64,000 nucleotides of DNA from Candidatus Didemnitutus sp. (GCA_019634575.1 JAHCAY010000002.1:606897-670896); one strand, 5' to 3'; shown: positions 52,469 through 60,108, numbered from the stretch's first letter. The notes: generated from the sequence alone by a model not told the origin. Program-made: numbers and translations.

Positions 52469-53428
52469 ATGAAGTTGTTTCGCTCTGGCTCACTCGCTCT
52501 CCTTTGCTCCGTCCCGCTGCACGCGTCCGATGCCCCCAGCTCCGTCCCGCCGGACCAGCCATCCGCTCAACTCTTTAGCGCGGACGCCTACGCCGCCGTG
52601 AAATCGTTCTACGAATACGACAAGGGGATTCCCCTCGACGCAAAGGTGGTGGATCGAATCGAGACGCCCGCTTTCGTCCGCGAGAAGATCGCCTTTACCG
52701 CCCATTCCGGCGAGCGTATCGCCGGCTGGCTTGCCGTGCCGAAAAATACCGCGATCCCGCCCCCGTGCATTCTTGTGCTGCACGGCGTCGGCAGCACCAA
52801 GGATTCGTGGTGGCGGCCCGACAATCCCACCGGCCCGCTCGCCCCCCGCTTGATCGAGGCCGGTTATGCGGTCTTCATGCTCGATGCGCGCTTCTTCGGC
52901 GAACGCAGCCATCTCGGTGATTTCGCCAATCCTCAGAATTTTGTCGGCAAGAACGGTTGGCTCTTCCGTTTCCGAGACCTGATCGTGCACACCGTGATCG
53001 ATTACCGCCGCGCGCTCGACTATCTCGCCACCCGGCCTGAGATCGATCCCAAGCGCCGGATGATTTTCGGCTACAGCATGGGCGGCGTCACGGCGATCAA
53101 CCTGCTTGCGGTCGAGCCGCGCCTCGCTGGCGGCGTCATCTGCGTCGCTCCACCCATGCTCGCCGGCCCAGCCACCGGCCCGCTCGCCGCGGCCCGCCAA
53201 AGGCTCGCCTCCGTCGCCCCCGAGAACCACGCCCGCGCGCTCGCTGGCCGGCCCTTGCTGTTCCTCATGGCCAACAAGGACGAATACTACACGCCCGCCG
53301 CCGCTGAAGCTATGATTGCGTTGATTCCCGGCGACGCCAAGCAGGTGAGGTTTTTCGACAGCGGGCACATGCTGCCGCACACCTACATCGACGAGGTGAT
53401 CGGTTGGATGAATACCACAGGTTGGTGA
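52469..53428 (+). CDS. Secreted alpha/beta hydrolase, paralogue of 10435 gene
   Basis: A 319-residue protein with signal peptide (FRSGSLALLCSVPLHAS), LVLHGVGSTKDSWW, FMLDARFFGERSHLGDFANP, nucleophile Ser203 in FGYSMGG and a final His in FFDSGHMLPHTYIDEVIGWM. It aligns along its whole length with the protein at 10435-11409 (VLLHGMGGSKDAWW, GYSMGG, FESGHQLPPEYIDDAIAWM). The pair marks parallel functions in the two catabolic clusters. It has its own start region of only 38 bp after the terminator and is the last gene before the accessory region. Confidence 0.87.
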   Translation: MKLFRSGSLALLCSVPLHASDAPSSVPPDQPSAQLFSADAYAAVKSFYEYDKGIPLDAKVVDRIETPAFVREKIAFTAHSGERIAGWLAVPKNTAIPPPCILVLHGVGSTKDSWWRPDNPTGPLAPRLIEAGYAVFMLDARFFGERSHLGDFANPQNFVGKNGWLFRFRDLIVHTVIDYRRALDYLATRPEIDPKRRMIFGYSMGGVTAINLLAVEPRLAGGVICVAPPMLAGPATGPLAAARQRLASVAPENHARALAGRPLLFLMANKDEYYTPAAAEAMIALIPGDAKQVRFFDSGHMLPHTYIDEVIGWMNTTGW

Positions 53429-53590
53429 ACGAGGACAGGCAGGGGCCTCCTGCTTGCGGTCTCTTACGCCAACACGAAAAGATGGAGAAACACCCTAGGA
53501 ATTCAGAATTGGCAAAGCAGAGACTTTCGTTAGTTTATTCAGCCATGATGCGAAGCGTCCCTTTGGCAAGGGTGCCAGTCGGAATATAAG

Positions 53591-53959
53591 ATGCCCCGCT
53601 ATATTCTTCTTCTGCACGCTCAAGGTTCTGCTGGAGATAATTTCGGGACACGGCTCCGTCAGCTGGGTTTCGAAATCCAAGTTGCCCGATCCGCTCAGGA
53701 AGCCATTGAAATTGCGCAGTTTCAGAGGTTCGACATCTTGATCGCAGACGTCGATGATCCTGACCATATTGAGAGAAGCCTATTGCAGCGCGTGCGCGAT
53801 CAACAATCTAGCCTGAAGGCAATTGCGCTTTGTGATTTCAACCGCCATGAGCAAAAAAGAGGAATCCGCAAGACGGGCTTCGATAAGTATGCTCAACGAG
53901 ACAGTTTCGCTTCAGTGAAAGCGGCTATAGAGCAGCTTTTCGAAAGGCGCGCGTGTTGA
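53591..53959 (+). CDS. Degenerate receiver-domain (pseudo-receiver) protein
   Basis: A 122-residue stand-alone protein with the CheY-like alternation: YILLLHAQG, LGFEIQVARSAQEAIEIAQFQRFDILIADVDD, SLKAIALCD and GFDKYAQRDSFASVKAAIEQL. The acidic pair that binds Mg2+ near the N-terminus of true receivers is replaced by HA, the switch Thr/Ser is Cys, and the conserved Lys position is Gln/Arg. Only the central Asp remains, so phosphorylation is doubtful. No kinase is nearby. Base composition is clearly lower in GC than the upstream cluster, fitting acquired DNA. Confidence 0.72.
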   Translation: MPRYILLLHAQGSAGDNFGTRLRQLGFEIQVARSAQEAIEIAQFQRFDILIADVDDPDHIERSLLQRVRDQQSSLKAIALCDFNRHEQKRGIRKTGFDKYAQRDSFASVKAAIEQLFERRAC

Positions 53960-54048
53960 TCTTTTCTCAAGTAGCGGACTAATTCTAGTGCTTTTCGAGC
54001 ACAATCCCTCGCATCCCGCGACCTTGCAAAATAGTGTAGCCACACCTC

Positions 54049-54151
54049 GACTGCCCGGCACAGCCGCTCTCCGTTCTGCCCGTCAAGCTGGACCGCAGCG
54101 AAGCGAGGAGGAGCTTGACGGGCATAGACACAATCGCGGCCCCGGGCAGTC
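54049..54151. repeat. Nested inverted repeat (possible MITE or structured RNA)
   Basis: Two perfect inverted repeats share one centre. The outer arms are GACTGCCCGG (54049-54058) and CCGGGCAGTC (54142-54151). The inner arms are GCCCGTCAAGCT (54078-54089) and AGCTTGACGGGC (54112-54123). The DNA between arms is 19-22 bp and the inner loop is 22 nt. Two 10-12 bp perfect arms around one axis are unlikely by chance. Confidence 0.65.
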
Positions 54152-54500
54152 CTCCATGTTCGCGACATCCATCTTTTGGCGACGGAGGTGGCGTCCATTG
54201 ATCAAGAACTAGCGTCTACCGAAAACACGGTAGATGAGCGTGGTTGGACCGACGTGGACGTCCGCTCACATTTCACCTCAGCAAGTGCCCGGGCGTGTAG
54301 CGGAAGACCGAGAGCAATCCAGGGCAGTAGGCCCGCGGGAGCAAGGGGTTGAAGCTAAACCAAAGGGCGCGAGCGAAAGCAGCATGAGATCGACAAGGTA
54401 TTCGGGAGATATGGTCAACGACGATCTGTTTTCGACAGCGACGACAATCAGACTTCGACATGTCGTTTGATTGTCGTTGGCGGATGTGCGGCCGGGGATG

Positions 54501-54567
54501 GAGGTGTGGAGGCAAGGGGCCAGCGCCACACGTAAGTGTGGTGCGATCAGGCCCCTTCCTCCACCTC
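54501..54567. repeat. Long imperfect hairpin
   Basis: GAGGTG(TG)GAGG(C)AAGGGGCC on the left pairs with GGCCCCTTCCTCCACCTC on the right with two small bulges; inside it CCACAC and GTGTGG form a second stem around GTAA. The structure spans 67 bp directly before the IS21-type end repeats. No T tract follows. It could be a small RNA, a strong structural terminator in both directions or the remnant of a miniature element. Confidence 0.6.
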
Positions 54568-54590
54568 TTGGTTTAGGACTTCAGCCCGGC

Positions 54591-54682
54591 GGTAACATTC
54601 TTTGGTGAGGCAACGCCCCTCATTTGGGTAACATATCGGGTGAGGCAACAGGGTGAGCTGTTGCCTCACGTAATAGGTTACC
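54591..54682. repeat. IS21-type terminal repeats
   Basis: Three copies of a roughly 23-bp motif GGTAAC(N)-GTGAGGCAAC lie within 92 bp: direct copies at 54591-54614 and 54627-54649 and an inverted copy at 54660-54682. Copies two and three form a 12-bp perfect hairpin (GTGAGGCAACAG/CTGTTGCCTCAC, 54640-54669). IS21-family elements carry multiple repeated transposase-binding sites at their ends just outside istB, which is exactly where these lie. Confidence 0.75.
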
Positions 54683-54700
54683 AGGCTGCCCCCACGCGGT

Positions 54701-54940
54701 TCACGATTTGCTCTTGGTCTTGGCGGCCTGTGAGCGGTGGCTGTCGCCGTTAAATTCGAGGATCGTGGCGTGATGCACGAGTCGGTCGATTGCCGCCATC
54801 GTGGTCATCGGGTCCTTGAAGATTTGGTCCCACTGGCTGAAGACCAGGTTCGAGGTGATGACCACGGTCTTCTTCTCCTAGCGCTCGGCGAGGAAGGTGA
54901 AGAGCACCTCCATCTCCTCGCGTGACTGCTGCACGTAGCC
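54701..54940 (-). pseudogene. istB: 3' remnant of an istB (IS21-family helper ATPase) gene
   Basis: Reading minus strand from 54940: GYVQQSREEMEVLFTFLAER, an in-frame TAG stop, then TVVITSNLVFSQWDQIFKDPMTTMAAIDRLVHH split over the sensor region, ending SKS. This is the C-terminal third of the IstB AAA+ ATPase that loads the IS21 transposase. The N-terminal two thirds, including Walker A and B, and the istA transposase gene are absent. The left edge falls inside the brxC-like gene at about 54941, so the element or a later deletion truncated that gene. Confidence 0.85.
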
Positions 54941-56895
54941 CCCTGCAGCGCACTGGTGAGCTTCTTGCGATTCCCCTGATAGGTTACCGAGATCGCCGTC
55001 AGGAGATGTTCCCGCAGCCATTTGGTGAGACGCAGAAGATACTCCGTCGCCTTCTTTTCATAGACCTGTTTTTTGACGCCCGAGGCAATCGAAGCGAGGT
55101 CTAGTGCGCCGGCATAGAGACGCAGCGCGTTGATAAACTCCGGCTGCTTGTCGTCGAGGCGGAAGAAAACCTCATCCGCACGCTTTTCGTCAGAATACTT
55201 CGGCGGATCAAACGGCTGGATAAAGTAGAGGTAGAAGTCCCGAGTCGGAACGGCGGTGGATCGCTCGTTGGGTGCACCAAAAAAGAGGTAACCCAAACGG
55301 CCGGCCTTATGCTCACGCCATTCGATCTCGTGCTGCCAGATTTGGTAACCCGTGACGTGCGTCGGAACGTCGGTGCATTCCAAGACCTGCCGCAGCGCAT
55401 CGTAGTAGAACCGGTCTAGGGTCCCGTTATCCAGCGTCTCAGCCCGCTTCTCGACGAGAGCGTCGTAGTCGTCGGTCTTTTTCAGATCGAGGAACCACTG
55501 CCGATTGTCCGGATTCGATGAGATGAACTGACCGCTGACCGTTTTGTGAATCTCGCGCAGCGTCGTTTCGACAACGGTGAGCAAATCCTCGGCCGGCTCG
55601 CCGCCGAGTTCTGCTGCGCCGGAATGGTAGAGGCAGAGGTGGTCACGCATTTCCTCCGGGGTCAGGCCGAGTGACGAGTGAATGTCACCGGTCGTGAGCC
55701 TGTGCACGGAAAGTCCCCGCACGATGCGTAGGGCCATCGGCTTGTAGGTTTTCTTGGGGAACGCGCTCTGAATCTTGGTCTCAAGCGTCCCGCTGCACTC
55801 CATGATAGCCTTAACATCCGGGTTCGCGCGGTGGGCGGCATTGTCTGTGATCGCATCCCAATAGCTATCGTAGGCGAGAATACCCGGGCGATCATTCGGC
55901 ACCGGTTGCCCCATGAGTCCCTTGATGGCTTGTGAAATGATTTGCAGGACACCGCGCTTCTCGACAATCGGGATGCGCTGGAACGTATCCACGTAGTCCG
56001 GATGGATCGGAAAAAGGGCGCAGAACTCATCCAAGCGTTCGGACATACCGCCGTAAAACTTGGCGTAGGGCTCCAAGTAGGCACGAACCTCGGCCAATTG
56101 CTTGTCCGTCTTTTTGAGGAGGCGGTTCGAAACCACGAACTTCACGTCCGTGGTGACGATTTTGACCTGCTGGAAGCGGTCCTTCACCCGGCCGAGGCTA
56201 TCAGCGACATGGGCGAACCGCTGGCTGTCGAAGATTGCTTCCTGGACACCCGCAACGAAGCGCAGCCGGATGTCCTTGCAGACTTCTCCCACCTCGCGGA
56301 GGAAGCCGAGATCGAGAATGAGCGCCTGATCTTTTCGCGACCGCAGATAGTCGAGCAGTTCATCGACCACCAACAGGAGACCTTGATCCGGGAACTTCCT
56401 GTGGAAGGCGGCCATCATATCTTCCAGCGCCGTCTTGTTTTCCTTCACCTTGTCTGCGGCAGGGAAACGATAGGGCGTTCCCCATTCGGCGAACTCTTCC
56501 TCGATCGAGGTGGTGATGATGTCGCGCAAAGGCATCATCACGGCGCCGATTTCGATACGGATGACCTTGAACCTACCCGCGATGGATTTCGCGGAGTCAC
56601 GGACCTTGGGGTGGGAAATCAGCGGGGCCAAGGACGCGTTTTCGGCCAGCGCCGACACCACGGACATCAAGTGAGACTTACCCGTGCCATAGTTGCCGAC
56701 GATCAGAAGCCCTTTGTTGTCCTGAGGGGAGTCGAACTGAAGCTGCGGAATGACCAGGTCAACGAGACGCTGCGCCATTGGGTCCGAAATGACATACGTC
56801 GAGACCAAGTCCTGCGCCGCGGCGCTCTTGTTGGCATCGCGCAGCTGAATGACGGATTCAATGGGATGAAATTGGACGAGGTCTTGGTAGTTCAT
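54805..56895 (-). pseudogene. brxC: Truncated BrxC-like BREX ATPase fused out of frame to istB
   Basis: The first 651 residues resemble the large P-loop ATPase of BREX phage-exclusion systems (BrxC/PglY, DUF6079-type): start FHPIESVIQLRDANKS, Walker A GNYGTGKS (67-74), Walker B LLLVVDELLDYL (173-184, VDE), FVAGVQEAIFDSQRF and a helical C-terminal part. Full family members are around 1100-1250 residues, so nearly half is missing. At about 54941 the frame runs into istB DNA in a wrong frame and adds 46 Ser/Arg-rich residues before a stop. The start codon shares one base with the brxF stop. Loss of function is likely, though the N-terminal ATPase could still fold. Confidence 0.83.
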
Positions 56896-57386
56896 CAGGA
56901 ATTGTAGAAGGTTGGTGCGCCACGCTCCAAAAAGACCGTGGGGATAGCCGGGATTTCCTCCGAAAAATATTCTGGGTGATCAGGGTAGCCACGCACGAAC
57001 CGCCGGCCTTCGAGGCGGCCGTTGAGCGCGTATAGGACGACCCTATTTTGACTGACGCTATAGGCGAGGCGGATCGGGTCGCAGCGCAGGGCGGGGCTAA
57101 ATAGAATATCGGTATTGTCGATACAGACACCACTCTGCCCCGGTCCGATGAATTCCTGCACCGTCGCCTCAATCGCGAGCGGGCGCTTGCGGAGGGGAAC
57201 CGATAACAGTCTGGTTCCGAGCTGAGGCCCGAGGTTAAGCAGGGGGAGGGAGTGCTTCGATGAGAGTGACGACAGTAGCCCGGTCTTTCCTGCACCCGAT
57301 TCCCCGATGATTAAGACGAGCTTGTGTCGGCTACTAGAAGCCTGACCGATGATTTCCGAGAAGCGGCTGAGATCAGGCGTGGTCAT
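56895..57386 (-). CDS. brxF: BrxF-like P-loop protein of type 3 BREX
   Basis: A 163-residue P-loop ATPase: Walker A GESGAGKT (28-35), LPLLNLGPQLGTRLLSVP, a Walker B-like GVCIDNTDILF, and the C-terminal GYPDHPEYFSEE. As I recall, the LNLG..L...LL..P...RPLA, DN.DILF and HPEY pattern is that of BrxF, the small ATPase found only in BREX type 3. It should work with BrxC. ATG overlaps the stop of the upstream XRE-nuclease gene (ATGA), and its stop overlaps the brxC start, so the three are translationally coupled. It looks intact. Confidence 0.82.
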   Translation of the reverse strand: MTTPDLSRFSEIIGQASSSRHKLVLIIGESGAGKTGLLSSLSSKHSLPLLNLGPQLGTRLLSVPLRKRPLAIEATVQEFIGPGQSGVCIDNTDILFSPALRCDPIRLAYSVSQNRVVLYALNGRLEGRRFVRGYPDHPEYFSEEIPAIPTVFLERGAPTFYNS

Positions 57387-58048
57387 GTTTGCACTCCTGC
57401 GTTTTCCTGACGGAAAGAAGCTGCGTATTCGATTGCCTCAGCGACCGTCACTACACGAACAGCCGGTGCCAACGCCCTGGCCGCGTCCGCGAAGGTTCCA
57501 GAAAATGGCACCACCACCAGGACCGTCTCGCAGGCAAACGAATCAAGCAGGAGTTTCGCAATTCCCAGGCTTTTGTCGAAGTCTCGACTGACATTAAACT
57601 TACATTCCAAGACCAGATGTTTGCCTCCGGCCTCGATGAGGAAGTCGACCGATGCAATGCCCTTGCAGACGTCCTGCGTGTAGGGAATTGCGCGTTTACC
57701 GAGTTCGTGCGCCACTGCCTGCTTAAAGATGATGGCTTGGGTGCGCGCCTCTAGCCATCGCTCCACGCGCTCCCGCTCTTCCGCCGCATTCTGGGCATCG
57801 TTGTCGACGGGCTCTTCACGCGCAGGCGCAGCAGTCCCAGTGAAAGCTCGAAGCAACATTTGCTCTTCATCTGCACCTACGCACAGGCGCTTCATTAAGC
57901 GCGTCAGGGTTACCTGTTTGGGCTTGGAATGTCCTGTAAGTATCCTGCTGACCGAAGTTTGGCTAAGTCCTATCTCTTGAGCGAGTTGCGCTCCATTTAG
58001 CGCACGGCGATTCATCAAGACACGGATAGATTCGCCGAGGGGGTTCAC
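57383..58048 (-). CDS. XRE-type HTH fused to a PD-(D/E)XK nuclease-like domain
   Basis: A 221-residue protein. Residues about 5-60 form a Cro/XRE HTH (LMNRRALNGAQLAQEIGLSQ, then TSVSRILTGHSKP). After a charged helical linker, residues 95-215 look like a restriction-endonuclease-fold domain: SVDFLIEAGGKHLVLECKF contains Asp135, Glu148 and Lys150 in the D-(x)n-E-x-K arrangement, preceded by a helix with Glu115. The protein heads the BREX-like operon and may be its autoregulator, a nuclease or a methyl-responsive sensor. The start is GTG at 58048. A palindrome 10 bp upstream (58058) is a fitting operator. Confidence 0.75.
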   Translation of the reverse strand: MNPLGESIRVLMNRRALNGAQLAQEIGLSQTSVSRILTGHSKPKQVTLTRLMKRLCVGADEEQMLLRAFTGTAAPAREEPVDNDAQNAAEERERVERWLEARTQAIIFKQAVAHELGKRAIPYTQDVCKGIASVDFLIEAGGKHLVLECKFNVSRDFDKSLGIAKLLLDSFACETVLVVVPFSGTFADAARALAPAVRVVTVAEAIEYAASFRQENAGVQT

Positions 58049-58057
58049 GGGGCGATG

Positions 58058-58096
58058 TTTAAGTCTACTTAAAACCAGTTTGCGAGATTTAAGTAG
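58058..58096. promoter_or_regulatory. Palindrome in front of the XRE-nuclease gene
   Basis: TTTAAGT-CT-ACTTAAA (58058-58073), a perfect palindrome with 7-bp arms, lies 10 bp upstream of the GTG start; a further half-site TTTAAGTAG follows at 58088. This AT-rich block contrasts with the GC-rich background. Tandem half-sites around a start are typical for XRE autoregulators, so the HTH protein encoded next is the probable binder. Confidence 0.65.
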
Positions 58097-58122
58097 CTGC
58101 CCGCAAGCGTGGCGAGGTCTGG

Positions 58123-58857
58123 CTAGATTACGCCAGCCTCCCGGAACGAATAGTAACCCCGTCCCTGCGGATCAGTCGCGGCTCGCCCCACGATGACGTG
58201 GTCGAGGAACTCAATATCCACCGCCTTCGCCCCCTCCCTCAGTTGGCGGGTCACCTGAACGTCGGCCGCCGACGGCGCCGGGTCGCCGGACGGATGATTG
58301 TGGACGCACACCACCGCGACTGCGCCTTCCCTGATCGCCGCGCGGAACACCTCACGCGGGTGCGCCAAGCAACTGGTCGCCGTGCCAGAGGTTACCTCGA
58401 CTAACTTCTTTAGCCGGTTCTTTCGGTTCAGGCACATCACCCAGAATTTCTCGATCTCCAGTCCTTGAACGAAGGGCATCATGTGGTGCGCGATCAGTTC
58501 GGGACGGTTCAATACCGGTTGCTCGGTGGAGGCGGGACGGATCATCCGTCGGGCAATCTCGATGAGGGCGGCCAGTTGTCGCGCCTTCACCCGGCCGATG
58601 CCTTGATGGCGCTCGAAGTCCACCGGTTGCCAGGTTGTGATCCCTTGGAGTGAACCCGCCTCGGCGACCAGCCGTGATGCGCAGTCGATGATTTCGCGGG
58701 TGGCGGCCCCGCCTTGAAGCATCAAGGCGATTAGCTCCGTGTCGCTGAGGGCAGCGACCCCGAATGTGTCCATCCTCTGTTGTGGCTGCTCACCGCAGGC
58801 GATTTCTCGCACCGCCGTCGTCGTTTCCAGGCCCAGGTCCAACATGACTTGTTTCAT
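58123..58857 (-). CDS. RadC-family JAB/MPN protein
   Basis: A 244-residue protein with an N-terminal helix-hairpin-helix part (LSDTELIALMLQGGAA, GIGRVKARQLAALIEIARR) and a C-terminal JAB1/MPN+ domain with the metal ligands His186 and His188 and Asp192 in VHNHPSGDPAPS. Upstream ER/VS-type residues (VTSGTATSCLAHPREVFRAAI) are present. RadC proteins were once linked to DNA repair, but they are common cargo of mobile elements and their function is unsettled. It sits upstream of the BREX-like operon on the same strand, 74 bp away. Confidence 0.93.
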   Translation of the reverse strand: MKQVMLDLGLETTTAVREIACGEQPQQRMDTFGVAALSDTELIALMLQGGAATREIIDCASRLVAEAGSLQGITTWQPVDFERHQGIGRVKARQLAALIEIARRMIRPASTEQPVLNRPELIAHHMMPFVQGLEIEKFWVMCLNRKNRLKKLVEVTSGTATSCLAHPREVFRAAIREGAVAVVCVHNHPSGDPAPSAADVQVTRQLREGAKAVDIEFLDHVIVGRAATDPQGRGYYSFREAGVI

Positions 58858-58964
58858 GATGCAGGGCGCCGGATGCGCCCCGGCCGGGCGGCATGCCCGG
58901 TTCTCGTGGCGCGCTCCGCGCGCTGGGCCTTGCAGGCACGCCCAGCCACCGACGAGGCCGCCGA

Positions 58965-58987
58965 GCGAGGAGCGCCGCGCTCCTCGC
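58965..58987. repeat. GC-rich hairpin upstream of radC
   Basis: GCGAGGAGC and GCTCCTCGC form a 9-bp perfect stem with a 5-nt loop in the 234-bp gap between the small-protein operon and radC. The gap holds other GC-rich palindromes nearby, including GCCGGGC and GCCCGGT flanking 58890. No T tract follows, so termination is not supported. Confidence 0.5.
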
Positions 58988-59091
58988 GAGGGGGAAGGCC
59001 GCAGGAGGGAAAGGTGGAGCCGCGCGCAGCGCGGACTACCTTGGCGGGCGTGACAAAATCAGGCCCACGAGCGGAAGTAGCCTCACTTCAT

Positions 59092-59325
59092 TCAACGCAG
59101 GTCACTCAGGCCCGTTTTCCCGGTGGCGAGATCCACCAGCAGCATGACCACGGCGCGCTTGCCGGTGCCGTCGAGCCGGACGAAGCAATCGCTGAAGTCG
59201 AGCGGTCGTCCATCGGTCAGGTTCTTCATGATCTCCCACGCAGCGCGCTCGCCCGATGACGCGCCGGGATGACCGCGCGCCATGCCGCGTAATGTGGACA
59301 CGGCGTCCTCACCCTCGGGACTCAT
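59092..59325 (-). CDS. 77-residue protein of unknown function
   Basis: The ATG overlaps the stop of the upstream gene (ATGA) and continues a tightly packed operon. The peptide opens MSPEGEDAVSTLRGMARGHP and ends VVMLLVDLATGKTGLSDLR, with a probable helix in the middle (ERAAWEIMKNLTDG) and a beta-rich end. No signal peptide or membrane helix; no family recognised. The position after a pilus/secretion module and before radC suggests a mobile-element function, but this is only context. Confidence 0.6.
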   Translation of the reverse strand: MSPEGEDAVSTLRGMARGHPGASSGERAAWEIMKNLTDGRPLDFSDCFVRLDGTGKRAVVMLLVDLATGKTGLSDLR

Positions 59326-59597
59326 GGCTTCATGCCGGCCATTCGCCGGTGCACGATTCGCCGACGTTCCGCCACAGATGCATAGGCCGGAACAACCGGC
59401 CCGGCGAACGGCTGGGTGATGTGGAGTCGTGTGCCGACCCATGTCCGCGCCGTCGCCACCTCGGCCAGGGCCGCGCGCACGGCCTCGTGCGCGGGTGTGC
59501 CTCGGAGGCACTCGAAGTTTGCCGCAACCTTCAGGGCAAACTCCGCCTGACCAAGATGGTCGTCGAGATGACGACGCGTGGAGGGATCGACGCCCAT
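59322..59597 (-). CDS. 91-residue protein of unknown function
   Basis: The gene starts 1 bp after the preceding stop and its own stop overlaps the next ATG. The protein is helical (HLDDHLGQAEFALKVAANFECL, split by a single Cys, then HEAVRAALAEVATARTWVG), ending in a basic stretch RRRIVHRRMAG. No transmembrane segment. Not recognised. The tight spacing makes a real coding gene likely. Confidence 0.6.
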   Translation of the reverse strand: MGVDPSTRRHLDDHLGQAEFALKVAANFECLRGTPAHEAVRAALAEVATARTWVGTRLHITQPFAGPVVPAYASVAERRRIVHRRMAGMKP

Positions 59598-59598
59598 G

Positions 59599-60030
59599 TC
59601 AGCCGCCCGCCATCGCCATGCCTGCCTTCGGGCTCGTGAGGATCTGCCGGTTCTTCCGGTTCATCTCGCGGAGCACTTCGCCGACGAAGGCCTTGTCCTT
59701 GTAGTAGGGCTGGACGCCTTCGAGCCGTTGATCGATGCGGGACTTCACCTCGGGCGATTGCGCATCGTAGAACGCTTTCGCCTGGGGCAGCTGCTTCTCG
59801 ATCAGCCGCATGTCGGCTTCGTGTCGCTGCATGTCCTTGTAGAGGAGCATGTCGACCGCGCGGCCCGGCGCCTCCTGGACAACGCGGGTGTAGTAGGCCG
59901 CATCGTTGGCGTTTGCCACCTTGTAGGCGTCGAGCCGCTTCTGGACTTCGGGGTTGTTGCGGAACTGCAACGGGGACTCCTTTTCGGGCGGGAGTGACGC
60001 CGTATCGTTGGGTTTGGGTCTGATAGCCAT
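59599..60030 (-). CDS. 143-residue helical protein of unknown function
   Basis: The protein is charged and strongly helical: a polar N-terminus (KPNDTASLPPEKES), then FRNNPEVQKRLDAYKVANAN, a Tyr-rich stretch (DAAYYTRVVQEAPG) and a central coiled region rich in Gln, Glu and Lys. It ends in a Gly/Met tail (KAGMAMAGG). No membrane segment and no family that I recognise. ATG at 60030 begins MAIRPK; an alternative start 24 codons upstream is less likely. A gap of 78 bp separates it from the previous gene of the operon. Confidence 0.65.
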   Translation of the reverse strand: MAIRPKPNDTASLPPEKESPLQFRNNPEVQKRLDAYKVANANDAAYYTRVVQEAPGRAVDMLLYKDMQRHEADMRLIEKQLPQAKAFYDAQSPEVKSRIDQRLEGVQPYYKDKAFVGEVLREMNRKNRQILTSPKAGMAMAGG

Positions 60031-60108
60031 GGTGATGTTGAGTTGTGCCGACCACTTGGTGGGTGCGGGGCGGCGATGGGCACCGTGGCGGCGAACCGCC
60101 AAAGTCGC

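Larger units (their letters stand above)
53960..54590. other. Non-coding accessory stretch with large inverted repeats
   Basis: No convincing gene is present between the pseudo-receiver and the IS end. It holds the nested repeat at 54049-54151, a short hairpin TCTACCG/CGGTAGA at 54215-54234 and the long hairpin at 54501-54567. Short open frames on both strands show no family resemblance. Composition changes from AT-richer to GC-rich and back within a few hundred bases, as in layered insertions. Confidence 0.55.

Noticed and set aside
53893..54198. 101-codon minus-strand ORF over the nested repeat
   Set aside because: It covers the inverted repeats and the 3' end of the pseudo-receiver gene on the other strand; Arg/Cys-rich with no recognisable domain.
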